Positions 14,791 to 23,400 of a DNA stretch of 50,423 nucleotides are shown in pieces. The position numbers and the translations under genes are program-made. The stretch lies in the NCBI GenBank assembly GCA_016931895.1, contig JAFGDY010000091.1, positions 1-50,423 of the forward strand, written 5' to 3'. Within the stretch, counting starts at the first letter, position 1. The number at the start of each line of letters is the position of its first letter. This stretch comes from Anaerolineae bacterium (GTDB taxonomy: Bacteria > Chloroflexota > Anaerolineae > 4572-78 > J111). Under the pieces are notes generated by a model. The model saw only the letters and a program-made list of their open reading frames with translations. It ran no database searches and was not told the DNA's origin.

Positions 14791-16983
14791 ATGACCGAAG
14801 ACTTAACCATTCAATGTGAAAACTGCGGCACCATCTACCCGGCCACGGACGAAGTGTGTCCTTACTGCGGCCAGCCGCAGCCTTTACCGGAACCACCCTA
14901 TGCAGAAGACCTGCTGCCCGACCAGGAATTTGCCGACCAATTTTATCCGGGGCAGGGTGACGAACCTGACCAGGCATATTTTCCGCCTGTAACTGGCATG
15001 CCGGTGACAGATGAGGATACCGATGAATACCCGGCTCCCTATCCGTTCGACGAACCCCTGGCCGAAGACGATATTTTTGCCGTAGCCGGCGAAGAGGCGT
15101 GGCCGGATGAATACGACGAGTACGGCGAAGAATTTTACGACGAGGATGACGAAGAACTCGATGACCTGGAGGCTGGGCCGCGCCGCCGCACCTGGCCACG
15201 TATCTTTTTGGGCTGTGTTGGCATTGTGGCATGTATCATTGTGTTTTATGGTGGCATTGGTTTGCTCGCTATTCGCCAGGGATTGCAAGAACGCACAGTA
15301 GTTGTCCAAACCGAAGCCGAGGAACATTATCAACGGGGGCAGGAGCATCTGGCCAACCAGGTCATTGAATTGGCCATTGCCGAATTTGAGTTGGCCCTCA
15401 GTCTCAACCCCAATCTGCACATTGCCCGCGAGGCGCTACACGAAGCGCAACGCATCTCGCAAAACCTGCCCACGCCAACATCTGAGGCGCGGCTGGCAGC
15501 GGCCACCGCCCTCTTGAATGAAGCCGAAGCGCTGATAATCCAAGAAAAGTGGTTTGAGGCCGTAGAGAAACTCTCCCAGGTACGCGACCTTGACCCCGAC
15601 CACCAGGTTGAGCGGGTATCGGAATTGCTCTACCAGGCCAACTATCAATTGGGCCTGCAATTGATTTCGCCGGATCGGATTGACGAGGCTCTGCTTTCTT
15701 TTGAGCGGGCCTTGGTTGAGCGCCCTGACGACCAGGCCGCCAACCAACAAATGGCCAAAGCTACCCTTTACCGGGACGGCCAAACCTATGCCGCGCAGGG
15801 CAACCTGGAAAAAGCCGTTGACGCCTTTCGCCGGCTTTACCTGCAAGATGGTAATTATCTGGATGTCAAACAGCGGCTCTTAAAACTGCATGTGCAATGG
15901 GGCGATGAATTGGCGGCGCAGGAAGAGTGGTGCCTGGCCGAGGCACAGTATATTGAAGCGGTTTTATTGCAGCCCAACGATGCACTTAAGGCCAGGTCTG
16001 ATCAAATCCACGGCCGCTGCCAGGATACGTCCGCCGCCAGATCAGCCGGCGCCTCGCCTGCGGTAAAAGCCACCTCGCCCGCAACGGATAGCGCCGCCAC
16101 TCCTGGCGCCGACACTACTTCAGCAGCGACAACACCGGCCATCACCGCCACAACATCAGCCACGCCGGTCGTCTCATCCGGCCAAGGCCAAATTCTTTTT
16201 TCCGTCTTTAATCCCAATGAAACTCGCTGGGAAATTTTGTCTACGCCAGTGAACGGCGGCGCGCCGAAAACGCTGGTGGTCAATGGCACTATGCCCGCCC
16301 TTAGCCCTAACGGTAAATTATTGGTGTACCACTCCAAACTGATTGAGGCCGAGGGGTTTCACGTTTATGATTTAACCAGCGGCGAAGACCGGCGGATTAC
16401 CCTTTATAAGCAACACGTTCTGCCTCGCTGGGGTGGCGATAATAATCAATTTCTGTTTGCGGCCCAGGAACCGGCTACCCAACGCTGGCTGATTCACCTG
16501 GGTTTTGCCGACGGCAAAAGCGCCCCCCTTATTTTGGGCGACGGGCGCACCCCGGATTGGTCGCCCGATAACAGGCTGATTGCCTACCAGGGAGCCGACC
16601 CTGACGGCAACAATCCCGGCCTGTATGTGGTGCCCGCCAACGGCGGCGAACCGACACGCGTGACCAACCACGAAAGCGACCGCGCCCCTGATTTTTCACC
16701 TGATGGGGCGCAATTGGCCTATATGTCTACCAAGGACGGTAATTGGAACATCTATACCGTTAGCCCCGCCGGCAGCGCCCCCCGCCAGATTACAATGTCG
16801 CCGGGCAACAATGGCCTGCCGGCCTGGTCGCCCGATGGAACGCAAATTGCGTATGTTTCGGATGCGGCGGGCAGTTGGGGCATTTACGTGGTCAATGCCG
16901 CCGGCGGCGCGCCGGTTAAGGTGGCCGATTGGGATGGTAATCGGCCCGATTGGTTAATGGCCCAGCTTGACTGGGCGCGTTAG
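14791..16983 (+). CDS. zinc-ribbon / TPR / TolB-like beta-propeller membrane protein
   Basis: 730 residues in five parts. A zinc ribbon has Cys 9, 12, 23 and 26. A very acidic segment spans about 35-128. One membrane helix (about 138-160) follows an Arg cluster, placing the N-terminus in the cytoplasm. A helical TPR region covers about 176-400. An Ala/Thr/Ser linker (about 410-455) leads to a PD40/TolB-type propeller with repeated WSPDG/FSPDG motifs to the C-terminus, outside the cell. It probably senses or scaffolds across the membrane. No catalytic motif seen. The start at 14791 has a weak ribosome site. Confidence 0.82.
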   Translation: MTEDLTIQCENCGTIYPATDEVCPYCGQPQPLPEPPYAEDLLPDQEFADQFYPGQGDEPDQAYFPPVTGMPVTDEDTDEYPAPYPFDEPLAEDDIFAVAGEEAWPDEYDEYGEEFYDEDDEELDDLEAGPRRRTWPRIFLGCVGIVACIIVFYGGIGLLAIRQGLQERTVVVQTEAEEHYQRGQEHLANQVIELAIAEFELALSLNPNLHIAREALHEAQRISQNLPTPTSEARLAAATALLNEAEALIIQEKWFEAVEKLSQVRDLDPDHQVERVSELLYQANYQLGLQLISPDRIDEALLSFERALVERPDDQAANQQMAKATLYRDGQTYAAQGNLEKAVDAFRRLYLQDGNYLDVKQRLLKLHVQWGDELAAQEEWCLAEAQYIEAVLLQPNDALKARSDQIHGRCQDTSAARSAGASPAVKATSPATDSAATPGADTTSAATTPAITATTSATPVVSSGQGQILFSVFNPNETRWEILSTPVNGGAPKTLVVNGTMPALSPNGKLLVYHSKLIEAEGFHVYDLTSGEDRRITLYKQHVLPRWGGDNNQFLFAAQEPATQRWLIHLGFADGKSAPLILGDGRTPDWSPDNRLIAYQGADPDGNNPGLYVVPANGGEPTRVTNHESDRAPDFSPDGAQLAYMSTKDGNWNIYTVSPAGSAPRQITMSPGNNGLPAWSPDGTQIAYVSDAAGSWGIYVVNAAGGAPVKVADWDGNRPDWLMAQLDWAR

Positions 16984-17077
16984 GGCCAAGGATTAAACCT
17001 GGGCGGGGGAAGTTGAACCGAGTTACTCCTGATTTGGTTAGACCCTTAAAAAACCAACATCCACCCGGCAAGGATTT

Positions 17078-17145
17078 GTCCCAATTTTTAGATCATAGGG
17101 TAGGGACAGGACAATGTCCTGTCCTTACTGCCAAGATTTTGGGAC
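17078..17145 (+). repeat. 68-base palindromic dispersed repeat, copy C
   Basis: Bounded by perfect GTCCCAA / TTGGGAC ends. The centre is GTAGGGACAGGACA (17100-17113) against TGTCCTGTCCTTAC (17115-17128), a near-perfect hairpin. It matches copy A (opposite strand) over its full length. Confidence 0.72.
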
Positions 17146-17167
17146 GCACCCACACGGCAAAAATATA

Positions 17168-17196
17168 TTGACATAATAATGCGGAAAGGGTATAAT
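17168..17196 (+). promoter_or_regulatory. Perfect consensus promoter
   Basis: TTGACA (17168-17173), 17 bases, TATAAT (17191-17196). The start point near 17203 gives a leader of about 46 bases to the ATG at 17249. It lies 22 bases after repeat copy C. Confidence 0.85.
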
Positions 17197-17248
17197 TAAA
17201 GAGCTAACAAAATTAGCGAACGCCTCATTAAAAATCAGGACTTGGTAC

Positions 17249-17605
17249 GTGATGGGCAATCCTGTTGGTATCTATCGAAACTATGATCTGCTGTTTACCC
17301 CCCACTTAATCCCCCAACTACGCAATTTAAGAAATCAAACCTGGTCTGAATTGATGGACACGCTTTCCGCTTTGCCTGAGACACATACCGATGTGCTGGC
17401 CTTTGCCATTATGATGATTGGTCTGAACGGCTGCCTCTCTTGTGAGCGAGATAGCTACCGCGCCCAGCGCGGTTGCGCCCGTTGCGCTCGACACACCATT
17501 ATCACTTTTAAGGGCAATGATCAACAGTTGATTGAGTGTTATAAAAACGCCCGCCGCATCATTGGCGCCCGCCAAAACGAAACCGAATTAGAAAAAGCAG
17601 CATAA
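17249..17605 (+). CDS. hypothetical small cysteine-motif protein
   Basis: 118 residues, family not recognised. The central block holds C-x2-C, ten residues, then C-x2-C-x2-H (GCLSC, then GCARCARH). This could bind zinc or act as a redox pair; the CxxCxxH part loosely recalls AhpD-like proteins. The rest is helical with no membrane segment. The gene stands alone between intergenic regions and has a perfect consensus promoter, so it is probably well expressed. A second ATG follows the first directly. Confidence 0.75.
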   Translation: MMGNPVGIYRNYDLLFTPHLIPQLRNLRNQTWSELMDTLSALPETHTDVLAFAIMMIGLNGCLSCERDSYRAQRGCARCARHTIITFKGNDQQLIECYKNARRIIGARQNETELEKAA

Positions 17606-17677
17606 AAAGACCGCCGGTTGAACGGCAGACCCGATCTATTGCCCCCAAAATAGAACATATCTTTTATGTTAAGTTAT

Positions 17678-17706
17678 TTGACAAAACCACAAAGACTTGT
17701 CATAAT
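17678..17706 (+). promoter_or_regulatory. Promoter of the DUF11/LPxTG surface protein gene
   Basis: TTGACA (17678-17683), 17 bases, CATAAT (17701-17706). Start point near 17713, about 26 bases before ATG 17739. Confidence 0.7.
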
Positions 17707-17738
17707 AGAATAGGCGTAGTTTCAGGAGAATGAGCCGC

Positions 17739-18989
17739 ATGCCTACAAAGTTTTCTGGTTTTGTCAGCTTCATTGTTTTGCTGGTGGTCATCATCTTACT
17801 GTTGGTAGCTGCGCCGGTAAATTCCGCGCCTGATCCGGCCAAACTCCTCCGGCCCACGGTTGTACCGGGGGATGGCGGTGGCGGAGGTGGTGGTACCGGC
17901 GGCACTGGCGGTGCTGGGGGTGGAGTTGGTTCCGGCGATGGCACCACTAGAACCAAATGCGCCTCCGTGGTCGGCCAGATTATCAATTGGGGGTACGGTG
18001 GCGAAGGCGGTGTTACCACCGAGCTAGAGACCGGCAGTTGGCAAATCTCTACCATCAGCGCCACCGACGGCAACTATGGCTTTGGCGGCCTGGGGGAAGG
18101 CGTAGCTGTGTTACATGTGGCCCTGACTCCCGGTCAGGCAGAACAATTTGAGCCGCACCTGCAAGACGCCGGCGTGTATCTCAATTGTGCATATCCGACC
18201 ATTGCCAATATCGCTCTGGCCAGCGAGCCTCCCCTTACGCCGCCAGCTACTATCCAGATGTCGGCGCTGCACCAAGTTATTCCTCCCGGCGGCGGCACCG
18301 AGATAACGCTTAAACTTGAAAACACCCTACCCAACGACATTACCAACGTGGTGGTAACCGACCTGATTCCCCCCGGCCTGATTGCCCTGGATGTTTCTAC
18401 TTCTGTTGAGGCCAGGGACACTCAAATCATTAACGGCCCGGATGGACAATTGGTAGCCGTTTATCTTGAGCGCATGGCGGCCGGAGCCAAGGCTACCATT
18501 CAAATTACCGTAATTGCTGCGGCAGATTTGCCCATCCGCACCCAATTGACCAACACTGCCACCCTCTTCTATCGGGAAAGCGCAGCCGACCAGGCCTCCC
18601 TTGATTTTAGCATTGGCTCTGGCGGCGCGCCGCTGCTGCCAACTGCAACCACAGTCATCATCCCGGCCACCCCGCTGACCGCTGTTGCCACCACTACTCC
18701 CAAGATTGAACCAACGCCTGTTTCCCTAGAGGCAACATCTACCCCTACCCCGCTTGCTTCCCCCCCAGAGGGTGAGAGTAGCGAGGAGTTTGTGCCGCCC
18801 AATGGGTTACCCACCACGGGCGAGGAATTTGTGCCGCCTGGTTTTTTGCCTGTTACCGGCGACACGGCGGAAATTCCCAATTCTCTCCCCAATACAGGGC
18901 TTGGCCTTATTTTGCCCTTGAGCGGATTGGGCTTGGCGGGCCTTGCCTTTTTGGTTCATCGCCTGCGTTCACGGTGGCCCCAGGAATAA
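17739..18989 (+). CDS. secreted surface protein with DUF11 domain and C-terminal LPxTG signals
   Basis: 416 residues from ATG 17739, chosen because AGGAG lies ten bases upstream (ATG 17730 would be almost on top of it). N-terminal signal helix (about 8-30), then a Gly-rich stretch (about 50-75). A beta-sandwich DUF11 domain follows, with TEITLKLENTLPNDITNVVVTDLIP as its hallmark (about 185-290). A Thr/Pro linker leads to three LPxTG-like motifs in about 40 residues (LPTTG, LPVTG, LPNTG), a hydrophobic helix and a basic end. The last motif with helix and Arg-rich tail is a textbook sortase signal. No sortase gene in the window. Confidence 0.82.
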   Translation: MPTKFSGFVSFIVLLVVIILLLVAAPVNSAPDPAKLLRPTVVPGDGGGGGGGTGGTGGAGGGVGSGDGTTRTKCASVVGQIINWGYGGEGGVTTELETGSWQISTISATDGNYGFGGLGEGVAVLHVALTPGQAEQFEPHLQDAGVYLNCAYPTIANIALASEPPLTPPATIQMSALHQVIPPGGGTEITLKLENTLPNDITNVVVTDLIPPGLIALDVSTSVEARDTQIINGPDGQLVAVYLERMAAGAKATIQITVIAAADLPIRTQLTNTATLFYRESAADQASLDFSIGSGGAPLLPTATTVIIPATPLTAVATTTPKIEPTPVSLEATSTPTPLASPPEGESSEEFVPPNGLPTTGEEFVPPGFLPVTGDTAEIPNSLPNTGLGLILPLSGLGLAGLAFLVHRLRSRWPQE

Positions 18990-19011
18990 CCTTGACCCTC
19001 TCTTGACGTCC

Positions 19012-19049
19012 CCAGGTTGCGTTTCTATAGAAATGCAGCCTGGTTTTTT
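19012..19049 (+). terminator. Rho-independent terminator
   Basis: A 14-base-pair stem with two wobbles (19012-19025 and 19030-19043), TATA loop and six T. It lies 23 bases after the DUF11 protein stop. Confidence 0.9.
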
Positions 19050-19125
19050 AAAACAACTTGCGGAATCGGCTTTATTCTGCTATCTTTCCTGATGTAAAAT
19101 TTACCCCGCTCCTAAGGATTTTTTT

Positions 19126-19428
19126 ATGATTAAACTTTTGATGAGTTGGGACCTCAAGCCTGGTTCTGAAAGCGACTACTTTGAATTCAGCGTGCGTGAA
19201 TTTATCCCCGGCATCATGAAATTGGGCATCCAGCCCACTGAAGCCTGGTACACCATTTTTGGCGACGGTCCCCAAATCCTCACCGGCGGCGTCACCGAAG
19301 ATATGGAGACGATGCAGTCCATTTTGGCCAGCCAAGATTGGCAACAACTGCAAAAAAAACTCTTTGACTACGTTACCAATTTCAATTTCAAAATTGTCCG
19401 CGCTACCGGCAAATTCCAGATACCCTAA
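19126..19428 (+). CDS. small conserved protein, possible dimeric alpha/beta-barrel
   Basis: 100 residues, no signal peptide. The pattern (strand MIKLLMSWDLKPG, helix SDYFEFSVREFIPGIMKLG, strands and a C-terminal helix) resembles dimeric alpha/beta-barrel (ABM/NIPSNAP-like) proteins, but no active residues can be named. The ribosome site TAAGGA lies seven bases upstream. The large glycosidase-SpoIID gene follows 15 bases later, so the two are probably co-transcribed. Confidence 0.72.
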   Translation: MIKLLMSWDLKPGSESDYFEFSVREFIPGIMKLGIQPTEAWYTIFGDGPQILTGGVTEDMETMQSILASQDWQQLQKKLFDYVTNFNFKIVRATGKFQIP

Positions 19429-19443
19429 ATTAAGGAGATAGCA

Positions 19444-22122
19444 ATGATGCGTCGGCCTGGGCTGTGGGTTGCAAATGGACACCCCGGTAACCCCGCCCAA
19501 ATGCTCAATTGGAATCCTGCGGCCCTGACCTGCTTTTTCGACTACCTGGCGGCAAATCGGGTTTACGAATACAAGGCCGCCCATCCCGAAGTCCCCATTG
19601 TTATCCGTTTCCAGCACCCGCTCAATTGGCATGAAAACCCGGCCTATTACGCCGAGCAGTTGGGGCGCTCCGTCGCCAGCAAATGGAACGAAATCCGGCC
19701 TTTGGACCCCTACGTTTACTTTGCCAACGAGGTCAACCTGCACTATGAAAACGGCGACCCCGACCCCAATAATCAGCACCTCTACACTACGCCTGCCTTT
19801 TACCAAAAATATGCCCACTGGGTGCAACTGACGGCGGATATCATCAAAGATATTACCCCCCAAATGAAACTAATTACCCCTCCCTTTGCTTTTGGGCACA
19901 ATGAAGATGGCAGCCCGGATGACAACGGCAACCCGCTGCTCGGTTGGGCCGGATACGACTATCTCTACGAAACCGTGCGCGACTACTTTGACAACATCCT
20001 TACGTTTCACGCTTATTGGGGCAACGGCAGCGGTTCTATCCACGAGTGGCTCTACGATCCCGAACGCTCCTCCTGGTACGCCTTTCGCTGGCGGCGGGTC
20101 TTGAAATTATTTGAAACCCGTTACCACCTCAACGCCAAAATGATTATTGACGAGGCCGGCAACTTTGCCACGTCGGACCTGGACTTTACCGACCAACTGA
20201 TTTATCATGCCGAAAACTGCTTAAAAGATGGCCGGGTAATTTGCCTCACCTACTTCCTCTGGTTAGACCCCACCAACACCCCCGGCAACTTACCCAACTC
20301 CTGGGTGCAAGGCATCGTCAACCTGAGTCAACACCTCGAACGCCTGAAGAATATGCCCCGGGTGCCTATTACCGAATACCCCCCTGACGAAGCCGAACAA
20401 ACCACCATCCGCGTTCTGTTTGATGACGGCAGCGTACAAGTGATGCCCCTGGAAGAGTATCTGCGGGCTGTAGTGCCAGGCGAAATGCCCGCCCTGTGGC
20501 CGGCCGAAGCCGTGAAAGCCCAGGCCGTCGCGGCGCGCAGTTTTGCCCAATATGCCATTGAACATCCCCGCCATCCCAACGCCGACATCTGCACCGACCA
20601 TACCCACTGCCAAAACTACGACCCCGCCAAGATTCATCCCAACTCAGATGAAGCCATTGCCCAAACCAAAAATATTATTGCCCGTTATGATGGGGCTACG
20701 GCAAATACCATTTTCTCGGCTAATTGCGGCGGACATACCCAAAACAATGAAGATGTTTTTGCTGGAGCTACGCCTATACCTTACCTGCGCGGCGTGCCGT
20801 GCCCCGATAAAGACGAAAAACACGGGCATGGCGTGGGTCTGTGTCAATACGGCGCCCGGGCCCTGGCCGAACAGGGCCTCTCTTACCCAGACATTATCAA
20901 ACATTATTACACCGGCGTTACGCTTGGCCCCCCCACTTCCGTGCGCACCAGCACCATCCTGGGAACCATCCTGGATCACACCGGCCAGCCCGCCGCCGAG
21001 GTGAAAGTTACTCTAACCGGTAAAACCTACGCCGCCGATACAATGAGCCTGGCCGACGGCTCTTATCGCCTGATGGAGATCCCCGCCGGGGTGTATACGC
21101 TTGAGTTACCTGATTACCAGGTGAAACAAGAAAACATCACCACCACCCCTGGTCAGGATATCGTCATTGACCTGATGCTGCCCGATCCCAATGCCACCGT
21201 CACTATGGAAATTACCCGCGGCCCCGGCCTGCCCTTGATTGTGGGCAATTGGCTGACCCCCGGCGAGCCAATGCTATTTACCAGTCCAACCGAGGTTACC
21301 AACCGGGTGATTGCCGGCGACAAACCGGAATATGGTTCCGGCGGCTTTGAAACCTACGCCACCGAAATTGGCACGTATATCCTGGAAGTTGAAACCTATC
21401 GCTTTGAAATTCCCATGAACGGCCAATACACCCAACTCACTTTCCGGCGCGGCGGGCCGCCTCAACCTGCTGGCGTAATTGAAGGCACTTTAACGGATCA
21501 CCTCAACCAACCCGTTGCCAACCGTTTGATTTACCTGGCCAGCAATACGGTTGAACTGACCGACGCTACCGATGAGCAAGGCTACTTTCTTTTTGAGAAC
21601 CTGCCCGCCGGAAATTACACCGTTACCGTTGAAGAGAGCGACCTCAGCCAGGCCATGACCATCACCGGCCAAAATAAAGTAACTCTCACCCTGCAACTGC
21701 CCGCCCCGCCTTCAGATGGTTGGGATGTTGAGATCGAACGCGGCCCCGGCTTGCCGCTGCTGGTGGGGGATATTGGCCTGGCTAACGAACCCCTTGTGAT
21801 GACCGACCCCAAAGGCTTTCAGACAACGGTAACCAGCGGCAGCAAACCGGAGTATGGCGTGGGCGGCTTTGAAATTTATGCCCCTTTAACCGGCGACTAC
21901 GTTGTTCAATTCCTGGACCAAACCTTCACCATCCCCATGCATGGCCAATATACCAGGGTTACTTTCCGCAGAGTTGAAGGGCCAGAAGAGGGCAAAGTTT
22001 TACTGGTGTCCACCTCAATGCCTCGTGATGAAGCCGAAACACTACGCCAGGGCTTAGAAACACACCCGGCGACAAAGGGCCTGTTTGAAATTGTTGACCC
22101 AGACGATATAGAATGTGATTAG
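19444..22122 (+). CDS. fusion protein: glycosidase-like TIM barrel, SpoIID domain, carboxypeptidase-regulatory-like repeats
   Basis: 892 residues. Residues 1-310 look like a TIM-barrel glycosidase (candidate Glu96 in FANEVNLH, Glu237 in IIDEAGN). Residues 330-495 form a SpoIID/LytB domain, with PLEEYLRAVVPGEMP, AQAVAARSFAQYA, the ICTDHTHC zinc-type block, NCGGHT and HGVGLCQYGA. SpoIID is a lytic transglycosylase acting on denuded peptidoglycan. The C-terminal part alternates carboxypeptidase-regulatory-like modules (about 505-580, 675-750) with a duplicated module (587-669 and 762-843) starting ERGPGLPL or TRGPGLPL. There is no visible signal peptide, which is odd for a wall-acting protein. 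Ribosome site AAGGAG. The next gene, xseA, is 18 bases away. Confidence 0.85.
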   Translation: MMRRPGLWVANGHPGNPAQMLNWNPAALTCFFDYLAANRVYEYKAAHPEVPIVIRFQHPLNWHENPAYYAEQLGRSVASKWNEIRPLDPYVYFANEVNLHYENGDPDPNNQHLYTTPAFYQKYAHWVQLTADIIKDITPQMKLITPPFAFGHNEDGSPDDNGNPLLGWAGYDYLYETVRDYFDNILTFHAYWGNGSGSIHEWLYDPERSSWYAFRWRRVLKLFETRYHLNAKMIIDEAGNFATSDLDFTDQLIYHAENCLKDGRVICLTYFLWLDPTNTPGNLPNSWVQGIVNLSQHLERLKNMPRVPITEYPPDEAEQTTIRVLFDDGSVQVMPLEEYLRAVVPGEMPALWPAEAVKAQAVAARSFAQYAIEHPRHPNADICTDHTHCQNYDPAKIHPNSDEAIAQTKNIIARYDGATANTIFSANCGGHTQNNEDVFAGATPIPYLRGVPCPDKDEKHGHGVGLCQYGARALAEQGLSYPDIIKHYYTGVTLGPPTSVRTSTILGTILDHTGQPAAEVKVTLTGKTYAADTMSLADGSYRLMEIPAGVYTLELPDYQVKQENITTTPGQDIVIDLMLPDPNATVTMEITRGPGLPLIVGNWLTPGEPMLFTSPTEVTNRVIAGDKPEYGSGGFETYATEIGTYILEVETYRFEIPMNGQYTQLTFRRGGPPQPAGVIEGTLTDHLNQPVANRLIYLASNTVELTDATDEQGYFLFENLPAGNYTVTVEESDLSQAMTITGQNKVTLTLQLPAPPSDGWDVEIERGPGLPLLVGDIGLANEPLVMTDPKGFQTTVTSGSKPEYGVGGFEIYAPLTGDYVVQFLDQTFTIPMHGQYTRVTFRRVEGPEEGKVLLVSTSMPRDEAETLRQGLETHPATKGLFEIVDPDDIECD

Positions 22123-22140
22123 AGGGATTCCATCATCCCC

Positions 22141-23367
22141 ATGTACCAGCCAACGCTTTTTGACGACTCGCCGCATGTTTTCAGCGTCAGCGCCATTAAT
22201 GCCTACCTCCGCCAAAAACTGGAGGCCGACTTTACCCTGCAAGACCTGTGGCTTGAAGGCGAAATCTCTAACTGGAAACCGGCTGCCTCGGGGCACATCT
22301 ACTTTACCCTCAAGGATGACCAGGCCAGCATCCGCTGCGTGATTTGGCGCTCGCAGGCCAGTCGCCTGATTTATTTGCCCCAAGGCGACGGCGAGGCCGT
22401 GCTGGCCCACGGCAAAATCTCCGTGTACGAGGCGGGCGGCAATTACCAATTTTACGTAGACGATCTTGAGCCGGCCGGGCAGGGCGCGCTCTACGCCCAA
22501 TTTGAATGCCTCAAAGTCAGGCTTGCCGCCGAAGGGCTGTTTGACCCGGAACTAAAGAAACCCCTGCCCCTATTCCCCCAACGGCTGGGGCTGGTCACCT
22601 CACCCCAGGGAGCCGCCCTGCGCGATATTCTCAACGTTCTCCGCCGCCGTTATCCCCTAGTGCAGGTCATTCTTTCTCCCACCCCCGTTCAGGGCGAAAC
22701 GGCGCCGCCTCAAATCATTGCCGCCTTGGAAGCAGTGGCTCGATACGGGGTTAATCAACCAGGGGTTGACGTAATCATTCTGGCCCGGGGCGGCGGCAGC
22801 CTGGAAGATTTGTGGGCCTTTAATAACGAAGCTTTGGCCCGGGCCATTGCCGCCTGTCCCGTGCCCATTATTACCGGGATAGGGCATGAAGTTGACTTTA
22901 CCATTGCCGATTTTGTGGCCGACGTCCGCGCCCCCACTCCTTCCGCCGCAGCCGAGTTAGCCACCCCTGACCGTTTGGAACTGGAACGATTGCTCTATAA
23001 TCACCAACTCGCCTTAACCGACGCCGCCCAACAAGTGGCAGCCACTGCCCAAACCCATTTGCAGCAGCAACAGTGGGCGTTGGCCCAACGCTCGCCCCAG
23101 GTCCAGGTCAATAATTACCGCCAGCGTATTGACGTCGTCGTCAATCGCGCCACCCAAACCCTGCGGCATCACTTGGCCCTGCAACAAGAACGGGTCAAAA
23201 CCCTGGCTGCTCAACTCCAGGCTCTCAACCCGCCCGCCACCCTGGCCCGAGGCTACGCCATTGTGCAGAAAAATCAAAGCGTCATCACCCAAACCGGCCA
23301 GGTGTGCCCGGGAGATGACCTGCTTATTCAGGTGAGCAACGGTGAGTTTGGCGCAACTGTAAAATAA
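22141..23367 (+). CDS. xseA: exodeoxyribonuclease VII large subunit
   Basis: 408 residues, full length. An N-terminal OB fold (about 20-120) has the LEGEISNWKPAASGHIYFTLKD signature. The catalytic domain contains the RGGGSLEDLWAFN block and GIGHEVDFTIADFVADVRAPTPSAAAE. A coiled coil follows, then the ARGYAIV tail. With XseB it degrades single-stranded DNA to oligonucleotides in repair. It lies 18 bases after the upstream gene. xseB is two genes downstream, separated by an SDR gene. Confidence 0.97.
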   Translation: MYQPTLFDDSPHVFSVSAINAYLRQKLEADFTLQDLWLEGEISNWKPAASGHIYFTLKDDQASIRCVIWRSQASRLIYLPQGDGEAVLAHGKISVYEAGGNYQFYVDDLEPAGQGALYAQFECLKVRLAAEGLFDPELKKPLPLFPQRLGLVTSPQGAALRDILNVLRRRYPLVQVILSPTPVQGETAPPQIIAALEAVARYGVNQPGVDVIILARGGGSLEDLWAFNNEALARAIAACPVPIITGIGHEVDFTIADFVADVRAPTPSAAAELATPDRLELERLLYNHQLALTDAAQQVAATAQTHLQQQQWALAQRSPQVQVNNYRQRIDVVVNRATQTLRHHLALQQERVKTLAAQLQALNPPATLARGYAIVQKNQSVITQTGQVCPGDDLLIQVSNGEFGATVK

Positions 23368-23400
23368 TTTGCCATTTACAAACCTCTGGAGAAAACACCC

